Assembly: GCA_902806575.1 (NCBI GenBank)
Contig: CADCXD010000005.1
Coordinates: 1,612,001 to 1,676,000, forward strand
Direction of reading: 5' to 3'
DNA: 64,000 nt
Origin: Jackrogersella multiformis
Taxonomy: Eukaryota; Ascomycota; Sordariomycetes; Xylariales; Hypoxylaceae
Of this stretch, positions 10,283 through 22,496 are shown in pieces. Within the stretch, counting starts at the first letter, position 1. Each line of letters begins with the position of its first letter. A program made the position numbers and the translations under genes. The notes beneath the pieces were generated by a model. The model was not told where the DNA came from. It worked only from the letters and a program-made list of their open reading frames with translations, and ran no database searches.

Positions 10283-12079
10283 CTAATCTTTTGGGTCCCA
10301 GGTGGCCTCGATGATAGCCAAAGCCGAACCCTCGGGTTGAATTACATTTTTCAACACGAATCCCGAGTCCGCGTCAGCCAGAACGGCCCTCCATTCGTCT
10401 ATTGTCCTTTCCCGTGCGTTGAAAATGGAGGCCATAGTCAGATCTTCTGCTCTAAAAGTGAATTCTTGTCAGCAATATACTTGATTCCACAGAGCGAAAG
10501 GGGAAAGCGGATGTGGAGCAAAATTCTTTTCGAACCACGAGACTATCACTCAGCATACCTCAAGTTTCTTTCGCGCCATATGGATATTTCCCCTGGCTCT
10601 GTCATGCATGCTTCGTTGATCAGAATCCTGGCTCCTTTTCTCAGCATCGGGACTTGAGCCCGTAGGACTATAACACCCCAAGTTAGCCGTTGCGTTATTA
10701 TGTGGGAATGGGTATCGAAGAGATGGGGCCTATTTTCTGCCCAGTCCAAGAACATCCCCCGGGCCAGAATACTCTTGAATACCAATGAATATATTGGTTT
10801 GAAGTCCTTCGGGGTCTTAGTATGGACGTCACTCACTCGCTGATGCCTCTCTATCGGACCAATTATGCAGCACCCAGCGGATATAGTATACATCAGCTTG
10901 GACGGTCTGGGTAGAGAACAAATCGTGCGGCATGAATCTCACGCGCCCTTTGAGCTCAGCAGGAACGTCGGCTTGGGCACCGTTGACCACCTGTGCCATA
11001 TCCTGCACTGTGATGCCGAGCCTCGGGAAACGGCCGGCGATGGCCATAGCGATATGGCCCTTAGATCCACCAATATCGACGACAGAGGCCGATCCTAGCG
11101 ATTCCCAATCGTAGTTCTCAGTAACGTACGCGGGGTCGTATCGTGGATTGCAGGCAAAAGTCTTCATGGCGCCCGAGAAGCGAAGTGCACGCTCGGGGTC
11201 GGTCCGGAGCACGTCGTAGATGGAGTTCGTCGTGTTATTAACGAGTGCGAATCCCTGTCAACACGTTACTGAGCGCTGCCTGACACAATTTGTATCCACA
11301 GCGGTAACCGTGTGCGTCTTTTAGGGAGGTGGTGCTTACAGTTTCACCCCGTTCTTGGGAATCTGGCCATTTCTGCGCGGCGTCTAACATCTAGATCCGG
11401 TTGAGATCAGTTTACTTATATCCAAGCTTCACGTTATGTCGGACGCCCATCTATCGCTGGATATTGCTTTCGCGCATTCTCTCACTTACCTTGACCGCGG
11501 CAGGCCACATTTCATGGCTACCACAAGCAAGCCAGGCATTCAGATGCGGGACCCTAAGAGCCTTGGATACCTTGGTGTGCGCTACTACACCTGGCCTCGG
11601 TTCATAAAAGACCCGCATCGTCATGGCGTGTCGCAGTAATCGGCAGGTCATCGACTTGCTCAGTCCCGTCTGCCGCGCAATCTCCTCGTACGAGAGTTGC
11701 CCACCTTCTGGGATCATACTAGCGATGCTGAACCGGCTAATGGCTTGTAGGCTGGCCATGTTGTTGTGCTATGAAGCAAATAGTTCAGTTAGCAGCGTCA
11801 GGAGGCTCAGCCGTATTTGTTCTCTTGGCAACTTACACTGCCGTATTTGACTAACAAATCTAAAGGGTCAAGGAGCAGATCCTGGAGTTCGGAGGTAGCG
11901 TCGAGGATTGCATATTCCACTTCTGAAACCTCTCTAGGGAGAGAAATAGGTGCCTCTTCATCGAAAGATGGCAATGGAACGTTTGCCGCTGAAAGGATGG
12001 CCTGGAGCTTTAAAACCGACTCGCTGATTGTCTTTGCGAGCTGGGCAACCCGTGGAGCGGTTTCGTTCGACAACGCCAT
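10283..12079 (-). CDS. SAM-dependent O-methyltransferase (fungal secondary-metabolism type)
   Basis: The product transfers methyl from S-adenosylmethionine to a hydroxyl group, in the family of fungal sterigmatocystin-type O-methyltransferases. Six exons join in frame to 422 aa: 12079-11837, 11768-11490, 11390-11340, 11254-10837, 10667-10559 and 10451-10283. Introns are 68-169 bp and all have GT..AG ends. The dimerisation/winged-helix part (ASLQAISRFSIASM, then ARQTGLSKSMTCRLLRHA) precedes the SAM site VVDIGGSKG (about 249-257). The catalytic-His motif VLHNWSD (His about 321) and ARILINEACMTEPGEIS follow, and the C-terminus is complete. Nothing is missing. No synthase, regulator or transporter is adjacent, so the substrate cannot be inferred. 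Confidence 0.9.
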
Positions 12080-14742
12080 ATTCTCTGAATTATCAAGGTG
12101 TAGGGGATTCTGGAAAAGACGAGCTTAGTGGACATATCTAGAGTATGAAATTAACGCAAGAGACATAGTGAAGGTTTTATATACTGAAGTGGGCGCCGTA
12201 TCGAGGATTCTGGGAGTCACTCATCAGGATCCGGACTTATTAGCTGACAGCGTTGCTGGTTCCGTTCTGTTAATATCTCACTTGACGATATAAATACGTA
12301 TCTACCTACGATGTCTAGAGAGTGCGTAAGCAGCGAGGCTTCTTTAGGATATAACATTAAAGGTCCCTGTCTAAAGACCATCATATCCGGACATCTCAAC
12401 CAACACATCCGTCTGAATTAACGTGTCCATCTACCTACTTTGACCAACTACTATATCGGCGACAAGCACTGATTCAGCTCTCGTAGGTCCGGCGAGCCCA
12501 AAGGAGAATAAATTGCATATACATGGCACTAGATCGAGTTACACGGAACTGATGTATCTCGCCTTCGCCCGGAGGCCCGTCCCTGCTTCTAATATAAGAT
12601 AGGATTGAAAATTGTGCGACGACACTATCACGCCGATATATGTATGCAGCCAAAGAGATAAAACGTACGCCGTATCTAGCGCTCGACTTATAAGCCGGCC
12701 GGTTCAGGAACGGACCCCCCAATCTTAGTCTAGAGTTGATTACATGTCTCAAGGCTGCCTATATATACGAACATATATGATAAGCCCGGGGTAAGCAACT
12801 TAAGTGACCTGATCCTGTCATATCTCTCTCTCTTGGTTAGACTGTAAGTTCTCGGTGTTTAAATTGGGTTGGTGGTGGTGCTGAGCTTTTGCATGAACGT
12901 TAGGGTGGTTCTTCCATGGCGAAAAATAACGACACAATGGTCAGGTGAGTCATTCTTGAGAGCTATTATCGGCTATCCCGCCGTATGGTTATCTCTGAGA
13001 TTTCTGGGGAGGCCGAGTAAATTCAAACCTGGCCGGCTGTCTAGAGTTTACTCTTTAGAGTAGCAACATCATCCGCGAACTAGGTGGATTTAGAGCTAGC
13101 TTCTTAGTCCCGCTTCATAGTAAAATGCTAACTTATGACTCTGCGCCGCCCTCCTTTCTGGTGACCAATATTTACAAGTCGAAAATACGATACACGATAT
13201 TGTTCGTGAAAAGCCTATAAGGTAGGTAGTTTGGGGTATGAGGTTTTGCTTTACTTCCCATCTCGAACCCGAAATAGGGGTTTAATGAAATGGGAGTAGG
13301 GTTAGACTACCTATATTACAGTTGTGCAAGGGAACATATTCCAGATTTATGAACGAGAGGTACTCAAAGATGTCAAGTGGTCAGTTTCTATGAGTCTAAG
13401 CCCTCTTTACAACTCGCTTTTCTCCCCTAAGAAACCTCCTAAATGTCTTCCGCGGGATCACCACATCCAGTCGGTTGAAACGAATGTATGTAGTCTACTT
13501 AGAACATGAAGCTCCTTTATACTTCTAAGTTGTCTCCTCGAGTTGCTACATAACCACTAATTGAGAGATCCATCTTAAACGACTGGACCAGCCGAGCCTC
13601 CAAGATGTTTAATAATCTCTTCGGTTGCTCTCGGAAACTCGTTCGCTCACCACCTGCCCCGGATGGTATAAAGGTAGCCTAGATACGGGATTCATATAGG
13701 GTCTGGAACGCGGAGGTCGAACTCTTGGCAATGTCGTGGTCGACCAACACGAGCTTACCATTAGCTGCCACGGGATTCCCCTGTCACAACTATCCCGCAT
13801 ATCAACATACTTATCCGAGTCCGTTGGTGTTCAGCTCACAGAAGTTAGCCATGGATAGTCGACAGTGTACCAAGGTTGAATCCAACGCATCGCCTACAGC
13901 TGTTTCATTATATTATTCGGCAAGGTGGCATACTTGCTCATTTGTCTTACATGTACACGCCTACTAGAACAGAACAGAAGATGCGACGACCTGCTTCACA
14001 GCTGCGGTCCTGGTAACCTTGGCGATATTCTTGATTTTAGTTACGGTGCCTACCGATCTATATCTATTCGGCCCCTTGACTGAACATATACTGCTACAGC
14101 TACAAAAAAAATTATACCAAATTCCCCGACTCACCATTACCTACTTGCTGATCAAGGGGTTAAGGAATATTACCAAGTCATCTGAGAATCCCATCGACGT
14201 AAAGTATCAAATGTTAATATAGGTCAACTATGGCTTCATTTTCAAAACAAAACCCCCCTTTTCTCCCACAAGGTGCGAGGTGCTATATAATGCGTTCTGC
14301 CATCCCCTATCTCAAATTACATCTTCTGATCGACTAACGAGAACACCTTCGAGACCTAGTAGGTAGGTATCTACCTAGGTAGGTCAAGACCTACAATCTA
14401 TTATTATTTTAGGAGTGTACACTGGCCTAAAAGATAGTTTGCAGCAAGTCGCGTTTGCACTATAGCACATAATTCCGACGAGGCGGTTATTCCATGTTGG
14501 AAAGGGGGAAAAAAGTTCGGAGTTACCGTACGCGTACCTAGGTACCTAATGTACCTAGTGAACACTAGTAATAAAATTATGGGTCAAAGCTAAGAGTGGG
14601 ATCAGTGGATGGTACCTAGTTAGGTACCTAGGTACCTAGTGTAAGTAGCCAGCTAGCGTAAAGTGTTCGCTGATAAGATAAAACTATAACAATTTTTCTT
14701 TTCTTTTCTTAGACCTTCGTAAATCTTCGTCGCAAACATGGA
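12080..14742. other. gene-poor divergent region between O-methyltransferase and mitochondrial-type gene
   Basis: There is no intact gene. The left end is the O-methyltransferase promoter. One minus-strand frame around 13527-14105 has protein-like blocks broken by stops and is listed separately. Copies of TACCTAGGTA lie at 14372, 14535 and 14625, close to the start of the next gene. Confidence 0.5.
13527..14105 (-). pseudogene. possible decayed reading frame of unknown origin
   Basis: One minus-strand frame carries three blocks of plausible protein sequence interrupted by stops. They are about 14105-13969 (ending VVASSVLF then two stops), about 13915-13814 (containing LDSTLVHCRLSMANF), and 13780-13527 (starting GNPVAANGKLVLVDHDIAK, with a single TAG at 13681-13679). 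All three share one register and read like coding sequence rather than random codons. I cannot name a family. It could be a relic gene or coincidence. Confidence 0.22.
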
Positions 14743-14746
14743 ATGA
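14738..14746 (+). promoter_or_regulatory. minimal uORF overlapping a candidate start codon
   Basis: ATG-GAA-TGA is a two-codon upstream frame whose stop overlaps the ATG at 14743. If the leader covers it, it would favour initiation downstream, at 14743 by termination-reinitiation or at 14776. Confidence 0.3.
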
Positions 14747-15699
14747 ACGCAAGTGCAAGTGCAAGTGCCCGCAGCATGATTCATTTGAGGACAACTCTTT
14801 TTTCTCGTCTCTCAATTCGCACAATTCACGCTGTTCGTTCTTATAGCACACCACCATCACACATCTCAGTTGGGACAAAACCAAACCGGTTTAGACCACT
14901 CAGCATTTTCGCCATATCTGAGGACGAGGCGGACAAGTTCCGTAATTCCCGCGAGCTCTTTGCGGAGCACATGGAGCACATGGTGAATAGGAATATGGTA
15001 GAGAGTACTTACATTTCTCAAATACTCTGGAAGACTTGACTAACATTCGAATTCTACCCGCCCAAGGCCAAGGTGGATATCAGAGCCGATAAAAAAAAGG
15101 CCAAGAAGCTGGCGAAGAAAGCGAGGGAGGTTGAACGCGCAGACATGACTTTCAAAGATATGACCCTACATGATCCTCTAAGATCACGTAAATCATTAAA
15201 AAAGGACAAATTCGGAGCCAAAGACGACGGCGGGTTTCCCACATTCGCGATCGACACGAACCCTACTCCAGTCAACTTCGAGTCCATAGTAACGAAGGCA
15301 GAGATCGAGGACAACAGCGCGAATGAAAGTGTACATAACTGGAGACTCATAAAAATCCCCGTTAAGAACCCATTGCCCTCCGCCGCCAGGAGACGAATCC
15401 GCCGGCGTCTGGTCCTGATCGAGAGACAAAACCAGAAGTACCAGGAGATGCTAGGCCAGCCCGCGGACTCGCCCGAGGTGCAGAGCCGGCTGGAGAAGTG
15501 GACCGCAGACATGGACGCCAAGGCGGCGCTCCGCGAGCAGAAGAAGGAAGGCCGCAATGCGGGGAAGGCCGCGCGCGAACGCCGCAAGATGAGCGAGTTA
15601 ATGAAGGAGCAAAAGAAGGACTGGGCATGGAATTCATGGATGGGCACACCCATGCCGGATCACATGAAGAAACGCATATCTGACGAGAAGAAGCGGTGA
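14743..15699 (+). CDS. predicted mitochondrial basic protein, function unknown
   Basis: There are two exons. Exon 1 ends at 14997 or, with an alternative donor, at 14982; exon 2 is 15067-15699. The 69-nt intron (GTAGAG..AAG, branch CTAAC at 15040-15044) is a multiple of three and contains an in-frame TGA. The product is 295 aa from 14743 or 284 aa from 14776. The N-terminus is an Arg-rich amphipathic presequence (LFSRLSIRTIHAVRSYSTPP) without acidic residues, typical of mitochondrial import. The body is strongly basic, with Lys/Arg-rich coiled segments and a conserved-looking end (WAWNSWMGTPMP). A mitochondrial ribosome- or RNA-associated role would fit the composition but is inference; I do not recognise the family. 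Confidence 0.75.
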
Positions 15700-16119
15700 T
15701 CGGCCTTGCTTCTCCGCCCAGTATATTGCGTGCTTCTTTCCTTTGGGACGGTCCTGGAGGCGTTAGGGAGGTGTGGAAACACCAGAAAGTTTGCTTCGTT
15801 CGCTGTCTCTTAGTGTCAGGTGGGGGTGACTCGCTAGGTCCGCGTTGTATGCTAGAGCATTCGTTCACGAGAGATGAGAAGCTATCATGACTGTACTGTA
15901 AATGACTTTTATCCTCTCAATGTTTACGACTTCACTGGAGATGAGTGAGTGACGGACGGCCTTAGGCCACGCCGCGTGATACAATGCGTGTTCCCGAACC
16001 GATGAACTCCAACCCAAATATGCCCCGGTCCGTGGATATATGCAGGTTCCATAACCGTAATGTAAATGTACAGCTCGCCCACGTCGCCTCAGCCAAATTC
16101 GGCGGCGATCCAATATCAA
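15700..16119. other. short convergent intergenic region
   Basis: This is the 3' flank shared by the mitochondrial-type gene (+) and the small membrane protein gene (-). No additional coding or structural signal is seen. Confidence 0.6.
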
Positions 16120-16788
16120 TCAAGACTTCTTCGACTCCCCCTCTGTGCTCCCCTTGCCCCCCTCGTCGTCCTTCTTCTTGCCCCCGCTCCACACCTCGGA
16201 AACGTGGTCCACGATGAGGCCCCAATACCCGCCGCCGCCCTCGCTCAGGGCCTCCTTCTCCCTGCGCTCCCGCTTCTCCTTCCAGTCGTCGTCGCTGTCG
16301 CCCATCCACACCTTCTGCAGCAGCCCCCTCTCCCCCTTCCCCGCTCCCCTCCCTTCTTCTTCTTCTTCTTCTTCCTCTGCCTCCCCACTTCCCCCTTTCC
16401 GCTCCTCCGCCCTCCTCCTCTGCTCGTCCGCGTTCCTGGCGCGCTCGGCGCGCAGCCGCGCCTGGGTCTCCTTGGCTCGGTCGGGCAGGTCGGCGGCGTC
16501 GAGCGAGCGCAGGCGCTGCCGCAGGCGCTGCCACGAGGACGTGCCGCTGTAGTCGTAGGCCAGCTGGTTGGTGCCCCACAGCGCGGCGCCGCCCAGGACC
16601 GCCGCGCGCACGTCCAGCCGCCGCGGGGGCAGGAACAGCGCCAGCAGCGCGAGCGGCGTCACGCACAGCGCTACGTTGTGGATGAGGGGGTCGGTGCTGT
16701 GGTAAAGCTGCTGCTGCTGCTGCTGCTGCGCCGCTGGTTGTTGTGTTGGTGGGGAGGATGAGGATGAGGATGAGGAGGAAGACGCCAT
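16120..16788 (-). CDS. small integral membrane protein (fungal family often labelled rhomboid-family membrane protein)
   Basis: This is a single exon of 222 aa. A Ser- and Gln-homopolymer N-terminus (10 Ser, then 7 Gln) is followed by a conserved core DPLIHNVALCVTP with two hydrophobic segments: about 38-53 (NVALCVTPLALLALFL) and about 62-80 (AAVLGGAALWGTNQLAYDY). A long charged coiled tail follows, with an eight-Glu run, and then the motif VWMGDSDDDWKEKRE. The order of elements matches a fungal family commonly annotated as rhomboid family membrane protein. I see no Ser-His protease dyad, so protease activity should not be assumed. The gene is GC-rich and this makes a 409-codon shadow frame (15962-17191) in another register. 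Confidence 0.72.
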   Translation of the reverse strand: MASSSSSSSSSSPPTQQPAAQQQQQQQLYHSTDPLIHNVALCVTPLALLALFLPPRRLDVRAAVLGGAALWGTNQLAYDYSGTSSWQRLRQRLRSLDAADLPDRAKETQARLRAERARNADEQRRRAEERKGGSGEAEEEEEEEEGRGAGKGERGLLQKVWMGDSDDDWKEKRERREKEALSEGGGGYWGLIVDHVSEVWSGGKKKDDEGGKGSTEGESKKS

Positions 16789-19748
16789 GATGGGGGCTGG
16801 AATGCTGGAGGTTTGCGGGTCTCCTTGATTGGCCGATCTGACTACCTAGACGGGAACGTCGTAGGGCGGGCGAGTGCGGGACGGGACGACAGGACACTCT
16901 GTAACTCGCGCAATTACGGGGTGTTTCTCGGGACTGGGACTGGACGGTGAGATGTCTCGGAAGCTTATCTCTTATTTGGAATACTTCGGAGGTGGAGAGT
17001 CTGGAAAAAGGAAAGAAAAAATCCTTCCATTCCCTTTCCCCTTCCTTACGTTTTGTTTGTGCGCCACGAAAACGAGGAATGCGAAGACGATGACGGCAGC
17101 GACGGCGGCGGCAGTGAGAACAAACTTTACCGCGAAGCTTGCAGGGCTGATCTCTAGCCCTGGTCTCTAGCCCGTTCGAGCTAGCGCGCACATGCTTCTG
17201 GAAGATCCCGAGATCCGCGCTGGGAGTATAATTGGTTGGGCAGGTTTATCTAAACTGGAGCCCGGTATAAGTGGTAGGGACTGTATTAGTATCGAAATGA
17301 AGTTTTCACCGGATTGACGAGACAAGACATACATACCCAGGTACCTAGGTACATACTTCTATAGGTGCATGCCATCGACTCACTACCTATGCAGTAGATA
17401 GGATAACAAGATCGACAAGATAAAACATTACTTTAGAAACACTGAGCCACTTATATTAATAGTTAATTACCCATAATAATAATTCCCATGATATCTTGGG
17501 CTTTAACGTACCTACATTAGTATGGCGTATCCATACGTGCGTCATGACTTAAGCCATGAGGCTTGGTTGGCGCATGGTCTTTTTGACTTCTGCCCTTTGG
17601 CATCATCTCAAATACCTCGACACACTCTGATACAGCAGTCTCGTCATGGTGATACCAAGAGGAATCCATTCGGATGTCATCCGTGTCTTGTTGGTTCATC
17701 CAGCAATGTCCCGGCATTACAGGCATGGTGACCTTCAACACAGCCTCAATATTCAATAGGTTACCTAAGGTAAAGCAGGCAGTAGGTAACTATCGCATCA
17801 CAAGGCAGATTTTACCAAAGGCAAGTGCGTCATGACGAATAACTTGCACATGTAACCATTATTTAGCATTATCGTGATACCAATTGGGTGTATTATCCAA
17901 TCTCCAAAAGGCGGCATTTTGTAAAGCCCTCGCTGCCTTGTTAGTAGGTAGTGGACGTTTAAAGGGTGTTTGAGAAGGAATGTTCATTCCTCGGCCATGT
18001 CCGGAGGCTGCTGCGCCTTGCCTGTTAATATGCCGGTTCGGTGACCCACCGACCGTTCTGCGGTTAACTTCCGTAGGCAAGGGCGCAAAAAGTCGGTCAC
18101 GACTTACGACTTCGTAAGCCAAGAGCGGCCGAAAGGCGGGGATGGATCTCCCCAATTTGTCTAGCCTGCTAGGTTATTGCTGCACCGAAGCTTTTAGTGC
18201 GATATCGTGAAGAAGGCTGAGTCAAAGAAACATTGAATGTACCTACCTAGCCTTAGATATCCTAGGTACCTACATGTGGGTAGGTAAGAAACCTTAGGTA
18301 AATTTCCCAGCCCAGTTGCGACAACTTCATCGGCATCTACCTATATATCATAAACAAAACTAAGTACCTCGATATCCGGTGTTTAGACTATTATATCCGG
18401 AGAACTAAATTAACACCGAAAATATTCACCTACCTGCCCTTAGTACTTAGGAGGTAGGTATGAATTTGCCGAGGCACTACATACCGAGATGCTTAAGGAT
18501 GTTATAGGGTATGACGAATCATGTTTGCATACTTCATACTTAGGTACCTAATGGATCGCATTGATCGCATTGATGAATACCGACCTAAGGTACCCAGAGG
18601 AATGTAAGGCTGCCTTGCATCCATAGTCGAGTCTTGGCCGGAGAGCATCAAGTAATTAGCGACCTCGTCAGTTTCGTACGATCAAATATTGGAGTTCCAA
18701 GGTTGTAATCCGTAGTACCAGCGGACTGGGAGAAGTCGATTGCATCTCAGTACCACGTCAACAGCCTATCTGACTCAGATGAAGAGCCCCTGGTATTTGC
18801 GCCACCCGGCACCATCCTACAAGACAAGAAACACAATTGGGGAACATGGATCGGAAACCACATCATGCGGGGTGTTGTAATACCATCTAAAGGGCCGAAG
18901 CAACAAGCAATTTATTCTCTCTCTTTGCTTTTTTCCCTTTATTTTCGGTGTCGTTCATATGTACACAACATCTTATGGTGAGGCTACCGCGTCATGCCGA
19001 GGATTTCGGGGGTTATAGCTGTTTCCATACGGAGTATCATCGGGGCACGATGCGGCGCGGCGCGTTGGCTACGAAAATTACATATGTACCTAGGTAGGTG
19101 TGCTGTCGCTATACCTATCAGCCACGGTTAGCCACGAATGCCATTTCACGTCGTAAATGTGGGGGTTCGCCGATGTGTCTTAGGATACATGGTGGCTGAT
19201 AGAAGCTATCGAACCTCGATATTAACGATGGGGTATTGTAATGATCGGCCAAGCCTAACAAGACGTGTATTGCCATTCGAACCTTCCAGCCTTCTCGGTG
19301 TGATGCTAAAATCGTCACTGGTTGTTTCTATTCCAAGTCTCGGAGAAATGACTACCTACGGACCTAGGTACTAGGTAGGTAATATGGAATGGCGGGGAAT
19401 GTAAGAGGTCTCGATATTGATGAGCGGCATTTTTGCGACTTACTGTGTAAATTATCCAATGATACTATGATACGACACGGCATATATCGAAACACATTGT
19501 AGAGGAAAGATAGACCGATGGCTATAATCAAGAAGTGATGAAAACCACGTTCGTCCGAGAGAAAACAGGTAGTCGGCAAGTATATTTTGCCGACGGCATG
19601 TCTTAAAACAGAATTACCTCGGTATGGTACAGTGTACAACTCGGCGACTGTACAACAATGGCTGCTTTTGAGGCTACCTTAAGTTAGTGGCTAGAGTATT
19701 TTTATGATATGCCGAGTTTCCTACGACACCGGGTTTTCTTTAAGTAAG

Positions 19749-19766
19749 TACCTAGGTACCTAGGTA
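19749..19766. repeat. overlapping double copy of the TACCTAGGTA palindrome
   Basis: Two copies of TACCTAGGTA overlap by two bases (19749-19758 and 19757-19766), giving an 18-bp self-complementary block. Confidence 0.95.
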
Positions 19767-21069
19767 TGTTGAATTTTCTCCTTTTTCTTTCTGGCATTAT
19801 ATCGAACTTCTCTAAATATAGACGAGTCCGTTAAAGTATAATGTTGAGTTTCTCGAAGTACACTAAAGGTCGAACTTTTAAAACAATACTTAGATCGGTA
19901 TTTTCAAATTAGGATGCTGTGCAACACGTAGGAATTAATCGTTAGCTTATGGCGACGGGTAGGCACCTAGGGAAGATTGTCAATTCCGTAGCTGTGCATG
20001 GCGGCCTCCCCTGATGCGTCTAGGAACTAATGCAGTCTCGCGTAGGGGGTTTGAGCGAATCAAGAAAACTGATGAGGTTGCACTATAGGGCTGATGGATC
20101 ATGGAAGACTTATAATAAGATAAGACGATTTATACCCTGCATGAGTTACCCTTGGCAGCGACAGATACGGTGGAGAACGATTGGTGTTAGAGCTATAAGT
20201 CTGCAGTTAGATGGACCACTCTGAAGATCATGAGCTTCCTGTAGGGCTGAGTTGGTGGGTACGAGTATAGTACATACTTGGTCAAGTTGGGACTATTTCT
20301 GACTCTAACCTAAAGTCTTAGACATGACTGGCCTGACTGACTGGCGGTTCGAATAGACGTGTCTTAGGTAGATTGGTAGGGTAATGGGCGCTTCAAGATT
20401 TAACAAAGGTTATAATGTACCTGTTTAGAACCATGGTGATTTGCTAATTAATATACTACCTGGACATTTGACGATCTTGTTAAAGGTTGAAGGGATATGA
20501 GTAGAGTAAAATAATAGGTATTTTTTTTATTTTTTTTGCTGCGTTGAAAGAAAGCAGAACTCGAATTTAAACGGGTGGGGGTTTAGATTATGGTGGGAGG
20601 GAGAAGCGACTTTTGCTCAGACACCCCGTCAAAAGTTGCCCGAGTTAATTATTATTGGACGATGCCGGTGTCCCTGATTTTATTCCATGCCTCCAGGGCT
20701 ACTACCTAGGTTACCTGGTACTTAGGTAGGCACTTTAGGTCAATTTTCACATTTACCACCGAAGCACCTATTAAAGATCATGATCTTTTAGTCTCATCCA
20801 TAACAACTTAAAACATCAACGAGAATTTAACAACCTAGGAAACCCGCTATGTCGGGTCACACTAGGCTAGGTACCTAGGTAGCTAAGGAGTTACAAGGTA
20901 CCATATTGCGAACCGTGTCTATTGATGACGGAAATCGAGGATTAAGACCACCCCGCGGAAATCAAAATGGCCCACACCACAGGAACTCATTTTTCAGCCA
21001 GCCGTTTCTCAGCCAAACCATCAACCAGGTGGGGTTACGAAAGAACCTTATGTACCTACCCAAGTACAT

Positions 21070-21087
21070 TACCTACCTAGGTAGGTA
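21070..21087. repeat. second copy of the perfect 18-bp palindrome
   Basis: TACCTACCTAGGTAGGTA is identical to 8385-8402, 12.7 kb away. Confidence 0.95.
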
Positions 21088-22496
21088 CCCATCAATATTA
21101 TTTCCAGTGGTTATATCAACATAGGTGTTTGCCATTCCGAGACCAGAGGCAGTCAACAGGAAAATAGAACGGCGCATCTATAATCGTAAGGCTCAACTCA
21201 TCTACAACCCTTGTAAGGGAAGCATGACTCTTAAGAGTTCAGTGTTTCTCTCGACATGGCGAACCACAAAGTACCGGTTTGCCTTATGTGATTCATATAT
21301 ACCTGCCTAGATACCTTAGATGCCTGACCGAGAGCCAATACCGGTAATTCGGATGTGATACATACCTACCTAAGGTAGGTACAGATATGTATGTAGTGGA
21401 AAGGTACTTGCCTACTGAGGTATCCATAGGTACCTGTATTAGGAGTACCTTGACTCTAAATGCCCAGGACATCAGATTCTATAGGTATTTCCACGATTAT
21501 CTACATATAGTATAGGCGGATATACCTACTAACACAGCATCCCCTATGTGTCAAGTACTAATTTAGAACTTATTAGTCTACCTACTTACCTACCTAGCCT
21601 GGTAGGTACTCCTTCGGTTATCTACATAATATGTGTAGCGTACCGATGTAGAGGAGGCATCCTAGTTCAGATGTATGCAAGGTATGTCATTGGCCGCCTA
21701 CCTACCTAAATACTTACCGCATTTGCAGTAGCGAAAATGTAGGTATATACAGGAAGCTGTGCCGCAATCTAAGCCCCCAATTTCCATTCCAGATCATGAA
21801 CCTCGATTGACCCCTGTCCCTCCGGCTTAAAACTAATAAAATACCGTCCGCCGGCACCCCATCCCCATCCCCAAATCATTTCGATCCGCTAGAACTAAGA
21901 ACGTATAACTGGACTGGACAAGATCGTTCAACACAAAGAGATAATAATCGCTCCCTTTTTTCCTCCTCCTACTATTCTTCTCTTATTATTATTTGGATCT
22001 CACTGGCCACGCAAAATAATTCTTTGATACCCCCTTTTTTTTTTCTTTTTCAAAATTACGAGTCTGCTTGGACAACTCGAAAGCTTGCTTACCTACCTCC
22101 CTACCTAGGTTGGTATATATATTATTAATCACGGCCCGTTCGCTACTTTAGTATCTTTTCCCATCCCTACCTACATACTACGAGGTAGGTAGGTACTGAC
22201 CTTACTCCCTGCTTACACGCGGCCCGTGAGTGACGCCCAGCCTCCCCTCATATTTGAATAACCAGCTCAAGCTTACCTAAAGGTAAACTATTGCTAGTTT
22301 TACTCACCTACTCGAATCGAATCTAATTACGTTCGAAATACACAAACAAAGGATAGCTTCTCACTTACCTAGAGAGCCTCGCAGCGCTGGGTTTTAGATT
22401 TCCACATAGTGGGAGATTTGCCATGAAAATAGTCTTACCTGGGTTTGCTTTGCTTTGGAGTGATTAACAATACACAATACACAATATCCCAGAGAT

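Larger units (their letters stand above)
16789..22496. other. 5.7 kb gene-poor region
   Basis: No gene is supported. The left end is the promoter of the small membrane protein gene and the right end is the promoter and leader of a Zn2Cys6 regulator. Exact copies of TACCTAGGTA occur at 17342, 19087, 19749, 19757, 20872 and 21074, with many degenerate relatives in between. Poly-T tracts lie near 20521-20540. Frames at 17517-17756 and 17859-18155 (-) have no recognisable content. A short hydrophobic frame near 17045-17160 (-) is treated as a finding only. Confidence 0.5.

Noticed and set aside
15962..17191. 409-codon minus-strand open frame
   Set aside because: It overlaps the small membrane protein gene in another register, reads as Arg/Ala/Gly-rich sequence typical of a GC-rich shadow frame, and runs through the neighbouring promoter.
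17859..18155. 98-codon minus-strand frame in the gene-poor region
   Set aside because: There is no recognisable domain and no supporting splice structure. I could not distinguish it from chance.
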